DNA of 64,000 nt. Source: Armigeres subalbatus. Its lineage: Eukaryota > Arthropoda > Insecta > Diptera > Culicidae. Both the position numbers and the translations under genes were made by a program. Location: assembly GCF_024139115.2 (NCBI RefSeq), contig NC_085139.1, positions 74,877,203-74,941,202 of the forward strand, in the 5' to 3' direction. The notes beneath the pieces are model-generated. The model was given only the letters and a program-made list of their open reading frames with translations. It did not search any database and was not told the DNA's origin. Below, piece after piece: positions 10,632-20,704 of this stretch (position 1 is its first letter; each line of letters opens with the position of its first letter).

Positions 10632-11836
10632 CTGGCCTGCCCAATCTTTTCAAGCCACGAGCCAATTTTCCGAATTAACACTTTCTGGCGGGCCAGAAAA
10701 CCTCGCTTAACTTCTCAAAAAGACATATGCAGCATTTTTTCATAAATTAATTACACTACAAAAAATCCACACCTTTTTAATTGGCAAAAATCCATAGATT
10801 TAAGTTACGATGTATATAAGCGCACACATAACCATTCTTCACGCAAACCACTTATAAAAAATATATAGAAATAAACTTTATGTGTGATCACGAATAAGCA
10901 ATAATTTGATTTATGTGTGGATCCATATCGATTATATTAGGGTGGCGCTATTGCAAACATTTATAATCGCGACAAATATATCATAAATAGTTATTTTTAG
11001 CAGTGTAGAATTATGCATTCAAAAGCATTCATATTGCTCTGTTTATTGCAATTGATCTAAAACGGCTATTCAAACTATTTGCGCCAAATTTTGTGCTGAA
11101 CAGAAAGAGTTGATTCCAATCTACCTGGCAGTAACGCCAGTTGTTCAAAACATGCTGAATGGATCCGTTTTAAATACAATTACGCCTATTTAAAAATAAA
11201 ATAGAATTGCTGTCAACTTTCCAATAATCGACGCATATTAAATTCACAATCGGTGATCAAATTTTGCAAGAGGAGTCCCAGTTTTTGTCAGATAATGAAG
11301 ATCGATGTATCTTTCTGAAACATTTTGGGTACATTATTCACATCAGTAAAAGGTGCGGAGAAAAAGAAGACCTCCTACTCTGTTCAGGAAAATCAGCGAA
11401 TAGCGAACAGCAAATTTTTTTATTGAAGGGTTTGATTTTACCAGCATATTTAACAGATTTGCAGGAACTGTTTTCAACATACAGCAAATCTCCGTATACT
11501 TCGAAAATAAATAAATAAACATCACTTGAAATTAGAGATGATTGGGTTCCCCACGTTAATAAACTTGATTGTATTAAAAATGAACATGAAAACCTCTGCA
11601 GCATTGAGCATTTGCGCACGTTAAGTTTCTTGATCCATAATGCAATGTGCAGGGAAATATTACCATACCTCTGTGATTGCTTTTCCATACTTAGAAATGT
11701 TACAACGTGGTGATCCATCAGTTGTAAGACTACTCAAGTTTTCAAAGGAGAGTCCAAGCTCCATCAAACATGTCCGTCAGGTTTTTTCCGGTAGTTGTTT
11801 GAATGAAAGCTGCCAATTCCTCCGTGATTCGAAGTA
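10632..11836. other. AT-rich spacer, one unrecognised ORF
   Basis: An 84-codon ORF at 11264-11518 starts MQEESQFLSDNEDRC and is overlapped by a 126-codon ORF on the other strand. Neither shows a domain I recognise. No repeat ends are visible. Confidence 0.4.
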
Positions 11837-12057
11837 CACCCAACCATCGGATGGCAGACTTTAATACAGTTCTGCATAAGAACCTTACAGAAACTGTATA
11901 ATAATTGGGCATATACAATTTCGGAAGATTTTAATACAATGTTTGTATTGAAATAATACAGATTTGTATTATTTTAATACAATATCTGTATAATAAGCTT
12001 ACAAAATTGTATATGCCCAGATTTTATACAATAATTGTCAGATTTGTTTTTTGGGTG
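11837..12057. mobile_element. TA-flanked palindromic MITE, 221 bp
   Basis: The element starts CACCCAA and ends TTGGGTG, with TA on both sides (11835-11836 and 12058-12059), the target duplication expected of Tc1/mariner-type mobilisation. Inner inverted segments GGGCATATACAATTT and AAATTGTATATGCCC add a long foldback. It is AT-rich with many AATACA words and has no coding capacity. Confidence 0.7.
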
Positions 12058-14103
12058 TAGAACATCATTTTGAATACAGTTTGAATGCAGCTACTTGGGC
12101 CTTGTTTTGACCTGAATGACTTTATCGGCCAAACGTATGATTCGGCCAAATGGATTTTGGCTGCCTGGCTTTCGACCAAATGACCCTCCCTCCCCATACG
12201 TATCCATCATCAGCCTTAAAAGCAGGCATTGCAATTTATCCCATCATTCGATCTTCTGAGCAAATATACTGATGATATGCTGGGATATCAATCTTAGTTA
12301 TCTATCTGCTCAGTAAACAAAGTGCAATGATCGCCACGGAGAATTTTGTTTGCACTACTTTTGTTGTAGCAACGCCCTCGCAACGTAAACAAACCCCGAA
12401 CCACGCTGGCTATCAGGATCATCATCAAATGTTCAAATGATGTTATCTTTCCAGAGCGCTCTTTGATGAGGGATAGTATCATTGCACAAACAAAGATGAT
12501 ATGCTGTGCTCAGATGATATTGCAATGGCTGCTCCAAAGTCTATAAAGCATGCATGAACAGGCCAACCGGGTCATAAGCAGGGTTTGTAAAAATCGCTCT
12601 CAAAAGATAACGAACAACGATAAAAGAAGGGCAAGAACTGTTCCGAAACATAACAAGCCATGATTACAAATTTATCAAACTTGTATACAAGCGCGAAAAA
12701 AACAGAATCGGATAGGCAGACCCCAGGCCATTCTTGCTTTGTTCTGGCTTGTTCCTTAAGTATCACCTAATAATTCTCGCTTAACTTTTCAAAATGACCT
12801 AAGTAACTTTTTTTATGAATTAATTTGAGTTCTGCAATCAAAAACATTCATATTGGTCTGTTGATTGTAATATTCAAATTTTTTATAAAAATATATTACT
12901 AAGGTCCTTTTGAAAAGTTATGTAAGGATTCTTCGATTTTGTGTGGAGTTTTTTGAGCAGTTACGAAAATCCTGCATTACGCCTTGACTTACGCCACCTA
13001 CAAATCAAGACCATGATGAAAGTGACTGGGTTGAATTCATGGAACGGTATAGGAAGGTTTTGGACTTCCCTGAAAGAATGCAAAAGTGTTTGGTAGATTT
13101 AGAATTTTACGAAATTTCTCGTAAAAAATCTGGGAAATGGCTCCCTTTCATCGGAACTCATGGCTGAGAAAATCCTCAAAAAATCTAAATACGAAATTCC
13201 TGAAAAGTGTATTTAAAAAAATGACATTTTTCCAAACCTATTCAATTACGATATGTGATCGGAAGCCTTCAAGATCGATTTCTCTGAAAAGGGATGAATC
13301 ATTGAAAGATTGCATTTTTATCTTCTATTTCGAAGGATGATATTGTACTCGACCCATTTCTGCTATACTACCGAAAACAACGCTCTGATTAATCAGTTTT
13401 TGCATACAACTTCACTTTTCGTGTTAGTTGTTAGCAACTGGCTCGAATTCAAAATAAATATCGGTCAAAATTATTATACTCATTAGGCATATATTTTTTC
13501 CAAAGTGGTGCTATTTCTATTTCGCACCTTTTTTCATGGATTTTTCAGCTTAAGTGTAAATGGTCCATTAATACGGACACTGTAAAGTTGTACAGAATGT
13601 GCTTACATTTTTCGCCTGTCCATAATTTCAGGGAATTTATGGCCCTAATCATGTGTAATGTAGCATTTTCTTGTTTGAGTTGTTTGAGACAGAATGTCAG
13701 AAAGACTCCAACTTAACTCTGCTATTTAATTTTTATAGCTATTTAGTTTGATACTGTTTCCAGAATTTTTAATAAAATGTGCGAAAAGAGCAATTTAGTA
13801 CTTGAGAACATGGATTATTGGCAAAAAACTAACTACGAAACTTGATAATCCATATTTTAAAAAATACACTTAATTAAATTTTAAATACCATAGCAGGAGA
13901 GGCAATTCAAGAGTGAAATCAAAAATTCTCTGATAGTCTATGCGCAACACAATTGACCTGAAAAAAATATTAACTTGAATGCGTTGTATGAATGCGGCTC
14001 ATACGATGAGTCTGGAAGTACTTGCGGCAGTACTGCCTCTGACAGATCGTTTCGCGGAATTATCGCTCCAAATGGGTGCACGCTAGCGAGGGGAGAAGCT
14101 TTG
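12058..14103. other. Spacer
   Basis: A few 17-bp GGCCAAA units lie at 12109-12185. A vague inverted resemblance (CATTGCAAT near 12228 and ATTGCAATG near 12520) may mark another decayed MITE. The remainder is AT-rich without supported ORFs. Confidence 0.4.
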
Positions 14104-14285
14104 TCACAGACAGACGGGTCAAAAATGGATGACTCCACTGGGTTCGGTGTTTTCAACGTTTTTCATAGCGCCTGTTTTAAGCTCAAAAAGCCTAGTTCTT
14201 TGTATACCGCTGAGCTAGCAGCTATACACTATTCACTCGAGCAAATCGCATCCCTACCTCCTGACCACTTTTCAGCTTCACCGAC
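14104..14285 (+). pseudogene. I-like element relic, RNase H first half
   Basis: The frame reads SQTDGSKMDDSTGFGVFN, then SLYTAELAAIHYSLEQIASL, then PPDHF and a shifted FTD. These are the first Asp (14113-14115), the Glu (14212-14214) and the second Asp (14283-14285) of a retrotransposon RNase H domain, which removes RNA from RNA-DNA hybrids. The sequence stops mid-motif because 1.17 kb of foreign DNA follows. It resumes at 15460 with DSLSSLEAVRSL, exactly the expected continuation. Confidence 0.82.
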
Positions 14286-14444
14286 ACCGACAAGTTTTTG
14301 ATAATTTTTGGGAATTCAAAACGTTTAGCAATTCGGGTGCAAATATGTACATAGCCACAGTATTTCAAGCGAAATAAAAGACCACCCTATATGAATATAT
14401 TTGAAAGATGATTTTTATACTAATTTGAGTCACCTTAATGTTTG

Positions 14445-14863
14445 GATAGGAAGAGTGGAATCGCCAACTTCCTATTGTTAACATTTCGTGGATAAAGAGC
14501 GGGCTCTTCTCCCCATCTATTGGGTCAATCTGGGAAACGAGGGCGTGTTTGTATTATTATTTGTACGAACTTTCTTCTGGAAGGAGATTCTCTATTCATC
14601 CCGTGGATTTTGCATAAGTGTCTTGCTTATGGAACCACCCCACCCATTTTTGGCCCTTCATACAGGAGTTTGATGAAATGCAAACAATAATATAAACATG
14701 ATCAAATCGTTTGTCAGATATGCTGCCGCTAACCGCAAGTCGAGCACATATTGATATGGACGCCATATACAGATGTGCTCGACTTGCGGTTAGCGGCAGT
14801 ATGGCCAGTGCTATCGGCAGGTGCCTTGCTACAATAGATGGTAGTATCATCATCATCATCATC
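14445..14863 (+). mobile_element. Short retroelement with hairpin and (ATC)n tail, 23-bp target duplication
   Basis: A perfect 23-base direct repeat (14422-14444 and 14864-14886, beginning AATTTGAGTC) flanks a 419-base insert ending in four to five ATC triplets. A target duplication plus a simple-repeat 3' tail is the signature of target-primed reverse transcription. A strong hairpin (14721-14801) sits about 60 bases before the tail. No RT motif is visible, so it is either a 5'-truncated LINE end or a SINE-like element. Confidence 0.72.
14721..14801. repeat. 29-bp inverted repeat hairpin
   Basis: Arms 14721-14749 and 14773-14801 (core GCCGCTAACCGCAAGTCGAG) pair with one mismatch around a 23-base loop. 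The loop itself contains ATATGG-ACG-CCATAT. It lies near the 3' tail of the retroelement at 14445-14863 and could be an RT recognition structure. Confidence 0.85.
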
Positions 14864-15459
14864 AATTTGAGTCACCTTAATGTTTGTCAAATGAATATTT
14901 CCTCCGAATTCCTACTAATAAAATAGTGTGCATTTGGTAGTTGGATGTCCATACTTTCATATGGTTGGTGTTTGATCTGCCACAATTTGCCTCAATTAAA
15001 GATATGGACATGGTAAAATTGCATTATATAATATGAAAAAGTCGAATAACTTCTCAAATAAACCTGCGAAATATCCACATTTTTCAGGAAAACGTGTCAT
15101 TTGAAGTACTTGTTTACTATGTAGAACATGTCCATGTCGAAAAACAATAAGAAAAAAGTTTTCTCGGAAAAAACTGTTTTGAATACGATTTTTTGAAATT
15201 TCATCATAACTCGCTACCGTTAGAAGATAGAGAATTGGTATATTCTACGAAGTTGTTTGTATTTTCAGGCTCTATCACTTTTGTAGCGGCTCAATTTTTT
15301 TGAACAAAAATGAAAAAAAAAAAATTTTTTATCACCCTAATTGGGGAATTTTTAGGCCACCCTAATCTTCCAAAAGATAGCTTATTTTTTGGTAAAATTT
15401 TCTTCCGAGAGCACCACCTATTTAAAATCACGTTTTTTGGCTTGCTGCGCCCACTGTGC

Positions 15460-15548
15460 GACAGTCTAAGTTCCTTGGAGGCTGTTCGGTCATTGAAACC
15501 GGTGGAGCACTCAGCGTATCTTCAAAACGGGATAAGGAAGCTTTGAGT
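15460..15548 (+). pseudogene. I-like element relic, RNase H middle
   Basis: It reads DSLSSLEAVRSLKPVEHSAY, then a short indel, then NGIRKAL. This continues the RNase H domain begun at 14104. The last 12 bases (15537-15548, GAAGCTTTGAGT) are duplicated at 16026-16037 around a SINE-like insertion. Joining across that insertion gives a continuous KEALSVLSKR reading. Confidence 0.8.
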
Positions 15549-15553
15549 ACTAG

Positions 15554-15691
15554 GTCTGAAACTTGATTATGCATATGTACAACATGTGATAGATTTAGTT
15601 CGGAAAAGGTATTGGAGGGTAACCACCCCTTCGGTGGGGTTTGATCCCACGACCCCAGTTCGCATGACAGGTGCTTTCCCTACTAAGCTAC
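15554..15691 (-). repeat. tRNA-like SINE unit, left arm
   Basis: This is the reverse complement of 15817-15954 with a single difference that I can find (GGAGGG against GAAGGG). See the right arm for its pol III signals. Confidence 0.8.
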
Positions 15692-15816
15692 GAAGGACCT
15701 CCGTCGTCCACCGCAGCTTAGCGGGTACTGATGAAACCAAATTCCCAGCACCAGGTACCAGCCGATCTCTCGCAATACATTTTCAGAACTAACTCTCTCA
15801 TATGTAGCTTAGCTTA

Positions 15817-15954
15817 GTAGCTTAGTAGGGAAAGCACCTGTCATGCGAACTGGGGTCGTGGGATCAAACCCCACCGAAGGGGTGGTTACCCTTCAATACC
15901 TTTTCCGAACTAAATCTATCACATGTTGTACATATGCATAATCAAGTTTCAGAC
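15817..15954 (+). repeat. tRNA-like SINE unit, right arm
   Basis: The unit begins GTAGCTTAGTAGGGAAAGCA, where TAGCTTAGTAGG fits the pol III A box. Its T arm GTGGG-ATCAAAC-CCCAC contains GATCAAACC, which fits the B box. The anticodon-arm region CCTGT-CATGCGA-ACTGG has one mispair. It is therefore tRNA-derived, and paired with the left arm it would give an almost perfect hairpin transcript. Confidence 0.75.
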
Positions 15955-16025
15955 ATATGTAGTAATTAATTTCCACTCCGGGTGGCTTAATACCCGGCAT
16001 ATAGGCAATTAACTTTGAATGTACC

Positions 16026-16196
16026 GAAGCTTTGAGTGTTTTATCAAAACGGTAATTCACAATCACCAGGGAGCAACCTTCTCATTGCTCGATCCCGGGA
16101 AGTGAGAAAACGGACTCTCTGGCTAAGGTGGGCTATGGCAGGTGATATTTACGATCGAAAAACCACCTTCGATAAATTTTTCATATTAGTTCGTCA
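16026..16196 (+). pseudogene. I-like element relic, RNase H end
   Basis: After ALSVLSKR the frames give SHCSIPGSEKTDSLAKVG, carrying the His and last Asp of RNase H (compare GHxxIPGNExAD in the family). Then comes AMAGDIYDRKTTFDKFFILV. A one-base shift separates the two. A 107-bp MITE follows at 16197; removing it with one copy of the CA dinucleotide joins FILVR to QETLNSWQHKW in frame. Confidence 0.8.
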
Positions 16197-16303
16197 CCCG
16201 AGAAGCACAAGTCAGACAAAAATGGTGGCAGCAACTTTACTGTGACTGAATCTGATCATATATGAGTTGGAGTAACCTACGTGGAACATGTGTGCTGCTA
16301 GGG
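16197..16303. mobile_element. 107-bp MITE, copy 1
   Basis: It starts CCCGAGAAGC and ends GCTGCTAGGG, with terminal inverted repeats CCC-AGCAGC, and is flanked by CA on both sides. A relative of the same 107-base length lies at 60128-60234 with TA on both sides. Both interrupt retrotransposon coding sequence, and both give a continuous frame when removed with one dinucleotide. Confidence 0.82.
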
Positions 16304-16700
16304 CAGGAAACCTTGAACAGCTGGCAACATAAATGGACAAATGGGGAGTTGGGTAGATGGCTATATTCAATTCGCCCACAGGTGTCGAAGCGTCCATGGT
16401 TCGAAGAACTGAAAATGGGACGAGACTTCATTCGAACCATGTGTCGTCAATCCCAATCACTACGCATCAAATGCACATATTTTCAGAGTGGGACTCTCGG
16501 AAGGAAATCTCTGTGTCTGCGACGAGGAATGATGTCGAGGAATGCTCGAGGAGCTTCGTGGCCCCAGATCGGTGCTAACTGAAAATCTTCGGGTCCGAGG
16601 AAAACAACCAAAGCTTATTAGGGAAGTGTTGTCGGGCCTTGATCTCGAGTACATGTCCCTGGTCCACCAATTTTCGAAAGTTGCTTATGTAAGACCATCC
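16304..16700 (+). pseudogene. I-like element relic, C-terminal domain
   Basis: It reads NSWQHKWTNGELGRWLYSI, then KRPWFEELKMGRDFIRTMCR, then a shifted NLCVCDEEYDVEE (part of the C-terminal Cys-His region), then LIREVLSGLDLEYMSLVHQF. This is the usual tail after RNase H in I-like mosquito elements. At least two frameshifts are present. It ends near 16700, where a 3' UTR begins. Confidence 0.82.
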
Positions 16701-17077
16701 TCTTGTCTGTCGCACCCCATTACGAATGTCTTCCTCTTGTTGTCCATTTTATTGTCTGTTGTTAATCTCTCCGTATGTCTTCTTCTCGTTGTTGTCTCTC
16801 AAAAACAGTTTATTTGTCCCGTTACAGATGTGAAACATCGCGAAGAATGTCAACTATGTGAACATCAGTATCGTAATTACTTTAGTACCCTTAAATCCCT
16901 TCCTTTCTAACTATATTATTGTATTCCCTAACCGCGACCAAACCGCGAGTATGACGGTTCTCAAAAACTTACATTTTGTGTAAGAATTAAAAAACGTATT
17001 ATTTAACTTGATTTTGGCTCCGTAATGCTTCACGATAAATGAGCCTTCCAAATAAACAAAAGACCAAAAAAAAACTG
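16701..17077 (+). mobile_element. 3' UTR and tail of the I-like relic
   Basis: Non-coding sequence follows the C-terminal domain. It contains CCGCGACCAAACCGCGAG, an inverted word pair, and ends AAATAAACAAAAGACC followed by nine A. The A-rich end is taken as the element's 3' terminus. No target duplication could be matched because the 5' end is missing. Confidence 0.6.
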
Positions 17078-17235
17078 AATCGGATTAGCTTAACATAAGC
17101 ATCCAATTTCCTACTTTAGCTTAACGGCAAATTGCGAGCTATCGAAAGCAAGACCATACTATAGGTGACTGGGATCAATTTCCGGTTCGGTATAGGAAAA
17201 TTTGTAGTTTGACATTTCCTCGATTTCCATTTCCA

Positions 17236-17282
17236 GTTTAGACAAGGCAAGTGAATTGAAAAAGTCGCTTGAATTGAACGTG
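17236..17282. mobile_element. MITE, left part (split by the R1-like element)
   Basis: Its terminal inverted repeat 17236-17279 begins GTTTAGACAAGGCAAGTG. It matches the reverse complement of 23017-23060 with three differences in 44 bases. The two halves are separated by a 5.6-kb R1-like insertion whose 12-13 base target duplication is GAATTGAACGTG(T). Confidence 0.85.
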
Positions 17283-17747
17283 TTTTTTTTTTTTTTTTTT
17301 TTTTTTTTTTCTTGAGCAAGGGTAAACGGAAATCTGCAACCAGACACCTGAGGAGGTACTCAGGTAGTGTGGGGATGGGTATGTCATGTAACTCTTACCC
17401 GACCCACTAAAACCAAAACCCTTTCGCCAGTCCGTACCCCCGGCCCGCAATTAAGCAATACATCAGGGGGGGACTATTGAGAACGCTCACGCCTATGCTA
17501 ACGCACTTGACGTCAATACACACAACATCGACTTCGAGGGTGGCTACCTCACCACCCGTCGATCGCAAGCTATGATAGTAACCTAACGGTCCGTATCATA
17601 ATCTCACGTTGGAGACGAGCACCCCGACAACAACCACCGCGCGTGAACCGCAATGACCTCTATATCTACATACTGAGGTCCCCGCAGCCCACCCGCGACA
17701 TGTTGGTTGTCGGGGTGAGCAAGGTGTTCACTGCATCACAGGTGCCC

Positions 17748-19784
17748 TTACTGCACTCGTTGGTTTTGTTCAAGACGCCACCACCGCTGCAGTTTCGACA
17801 TGATCTGTTGAGATGCTGTGTTCACCGCATTCCATATAGCTTCTTCCCGGCACATCCTCTCGACGAGGTTGTCCGGGGTTGTATCCATACCACTAATAAG
17901 CAGCATGGTATTGCGTTCTACCTCGAATCGCGGGCATGCGAACATCACATGCTCTGCCGATTCTACCTCACCTACACATTCAGGACACTCCGCAGAATCT
18001 GCGAAGCCAAACCTGTGTAGGAATTTCTTAAAGCAGCCATGTTCAGACAACACCTGTGTTAGGTGGAAGTTGACTTGACCATGCTTCCTATCAACCCAGT
18101 TGGACACATCTGGAATCAGTCTGTGGGTCCAACGACCTTTGACTGCGGTGTCCCATGCTCTTTGCCATTTGAGCAACGAAGCTGCTCTCTTGACACGTCG
18201 CACTTGCACCGAGTCCCTTTCGTTGTAACACTCCACATCCTCCTCTAGGAGTGTGTCGATCGGCATCATTCCAGCTATAACGCACACCGCCTCATATGAT
18301 ATGGTGCGATATGCGCTCGCGACACGTAAGCACATCAGCCGGTGTACTCTGATCAATTTCTTTACATTGTACTCGGCTTTTAGTGCTACGGCCCATGCCG
18401 GCACGCCATAACGGATGATAGACAATGCTACGCCAGCTATCAGCCTACGCACTTGACTATGCACCGCCGATCTGTTGGACATCATTCGTGATAAAGATTT
18501 TATCGCCAATGAAGCCCGCTGACATGCATAATCGACGTGGCTCGTAAAATTGAGCTTATCATCGATCATCACGCCCAGATGCTTGAGAGACCTCACGGAG
18601 TTAACTGTGCAGGTCCCTACTCTTATCCTAGCCTGTTGCAACCCATGACGGTTATGCACTACCACGACTTCCGTCTTGTGGTGTGCAAGGGATAACCGTC
18701 TCGAGTTGAGCCATTCCTCCACTCTGCCAATCGCGTATGAAGCCTTCAATCTAACTTCGTCGAGAGTGTCACCTGCTACTTCTAGCATTACGTCATCCGC
18801 GAAGCCTTCTATCTTCACTCCGGCCGGGAGACTTAGGCGTAATACTCCATCGTACATAATATTCCACAGAACCGGTCCGAGGATCGATCCCTGTGGAACA
18901 CCCGCTGACACTACGATCGACTTTCGACCGGCATCAGTGTCGTATAACAGCACCCTATTCTGAAAATAGCTTTTCAGTATCCTGCACAGGTAATCCGGAA
19001 CTCTCAATCGGTGCAGGGAGTCAGCAATTGCTGCCCAGCTAGCATTGTTAAACGCGTGTTTTACATCAAGTGTAATCAACGCGCAGTACCTAATACCTCT
19101 TCTGTTTAAACCTCTCGCTATCTTGGCCGTATCCGTTACCGCTCGAATTGCTTCGATGGTAGAACGGCCCTTACGGAAGCCATACTGGTTGCTAGATAAG
19201 CCACCAGCACACTCTGTATAGGCCGACAATCTATTCAGAATGACCCTCTCTAGCAGCTTTCCAGCTGTGTCGAGTAGGCAAATTGGTCTGTATGCCGAAG
19301 GATCCCCCGGCTGTTTGCCAGGCTTCGGTAATAGCACCAATTTCTGCCGTTTCCATCGATCTGGGAAGTTTCCTTCGTCCATGCATCTCTGGAGGCAGCT
19401 CTTGAACATATCTGGATTGGCAAGAATGGCGTGTTTAAGGGCCAGGTTTGGAATACCATCCGGGCCTGGCGCCTTATTGAGCTTAAGTTTTCTTGCGGCT
19501 ACGATAAGCTCTTCGTTAGTCACTAGCGGTACCACGTCGACTGACTCGTACGGTGTAGCGGGCCAGTCCGATGGTTCATGTGTCGGAAACAGTCCCTCTA
19601 CTATACTGGCTAACAGCTCTGGGGATCTTTCAGGAGGTGTGCTATTGGTCCTAGACATCACTATCCTGTATGCATCGCCCCACGGGGTGTCATTCGCCAT
19701 CCTGCACAGCTGTTCGAAGCAGGCTCGCTTGCTACATTTAATCTCGTAGTTCAGGGCTCTGCTCGCTGTCCGGAATACCCTCGT
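17748..19784 (-). pseudogene. R1-like ORF2, RT and C-terminal part
   Basis: This is about 650 open codons, the frame continuing that of the EN part after a one-base slip near 19778-19784. RT motifs in order are APGPDGIPNLALKHAI, LVLLPKPGKQPGDPSAYRPI, NQYGFRKGRSTIEAI, LITLDVKHAFNNASW (catalytic Asp), GVPQGSILGPVLWNIMYDG and IEGFADDVMLEVAG (catalytic Asp pair). A thumb follows, and then a C-terminal CX2C...HX4C finger (CPECVGEVESAEHVMFAC). No catalytic residue appears lost. The protein would nick and copy together with ORF1 protein and element RNA. Confidence 0.92.
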
Positions 19785-20704
19785 CTATCGAGTCGCTCAG
19801 CGTCTGTTCTAGCACGTCGCAACCTTCTTTTAGCTCTAAGATAGGTTCTACGAAGATCTGCAATCGTGTCACACCACCAGTACACTGGTTGTCGATTTCC
19901 TGGGGGCTGGGTCTTCCTTGGCATCGCCACGTCGCAAGCACGTGTAAGTACTTCCGTCAGGTCGTTACCGCTTAGTCCTGTAGTCCTACTCTCCCAGCGC
20001 AGTGCCTCCACCAACAGCTCTTGATTGAACTGTGACGTGCGCCATCCGGGATCCGTTGCACCACCTCTTCTCGTCGTAGTTCTCCGGGTATACTCGACCA
20101 TAAAACGTACTTCCTGATGGTCGCTAGAAGTATGACCCTCGTGGACCATCCATCTCGGTTCTTCAGTCCATCCTGCGCTGCAGAAGGTGACATCGATACA
20201 TGAATCACCGCTCGGTCCTCTGAACGTTGGCACTTGACCTTCGTTCAGCAGAACTACGTTCAATACCGCTAGTGACTCTAACAGGATATGACCTCTAGCG
20301 TTAGTAAACCGGGAACCCCAGTCCACTGCCCACGCATTGAAGTCACCTGCTACAACTACTGGTTTAAGGCCAGTTAACTTCGCCGCAAGACTATCAACTA
20401 CCCTAGTGTACTGCTCTATACTCCATCTAGGAGGACAGTAGCAGCTACAAAAGTAAACACCGTTTACCTTTGCTATGACGAAACCCTCATCGTTAGGCGA
20501 AGATATTATCTTCTGGATGGGGTAGCGCCCACAAGTCCAGATTCCCACCATATCGGACTTGTCCGCAATCCAGCTGCCGTTTCCAGCAGGGATGCGGTAT
20601 GGGTCGGACAGCAAGGCAACATCAGCTTTACACTCGATAACCGACTGTTGTAGCAGCAGCTGGGCCGCCTCGCAGTGGTTCAAGTTTAGCTGTGTTACTT
20701 GCAT
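19751..20704 (-). pseudogene. R1-like ORF2, endonuclease part
   Basis: The start ATG at 20704 (MQVTQLNLNHCEAAQL) overlaps the original ORF1 stop. Endonuclease landmarks are NLNHC, ALLSDPYR, VAGDFNAWAVDWGSR, GDSCIDVTFC and SSDHQEV. These fit the R1-type AP endonuclease fold, whose Asn, Glu-equivalent, Asp and His residues cut the target. It ends in a shifted tail (DRRGYSGQRAEP) caused by a one-base change near 19778-19784. In the next frame the text continues as RALNYEIKCSKRACFEQLCR into the RT ORF. Confidence 0.9.

Larger units (their letters stand above)
14286..15459. mobile_element. 1.17-kb insertion in the I-like relic, type unknown
   Basis: This block splits the RNase H motif FTD|DSLSSL of the I-like relic, so it is an insertion. 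Only a short CGAC is shared at the two junctions and I see no clear terminal repeats. It is AT-rich near its right end and carries its own nested insertion at 14445-14863. Boundaries are good to a few bases. Confidence 0.6.
15549..16025. mobile_element. SINE-like foldback insertion, 477 bp, 12-bp target duplication
   Basis: The insert is flanked by GAAGCTTTGAGT on both sides (15537-15548 and 16026-16037). It contains two opposed 138-base copies of a tRNA-like unit (15554-15691 minus, 15817-15954 plus) separated by 125 bases. About 70 more bases follow, containing CCGGGTGGCTTAATACCCGG. No poly(A) is seen. It interrupts the RNase H frame of the I-like relic exactly. Confidence 0.78.

Noticed and set aside
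11264..11518. ORF of 84 codons as a transposase fragment
   Set aside because: I could not match any catalytic or DNA-binding motif; overlapping opposite-strand ORFs weaken it further.
12226..12530. Possible MITE with CATTGCAAT ends
   Set aside because: Inverted similarity is patchy and no target duplication is visible.
17283..17310. T run as a pol III terminator
   Set aside because: It is the poly(A) tail of the minus-strand R1-like element, bounded by its target duplication.
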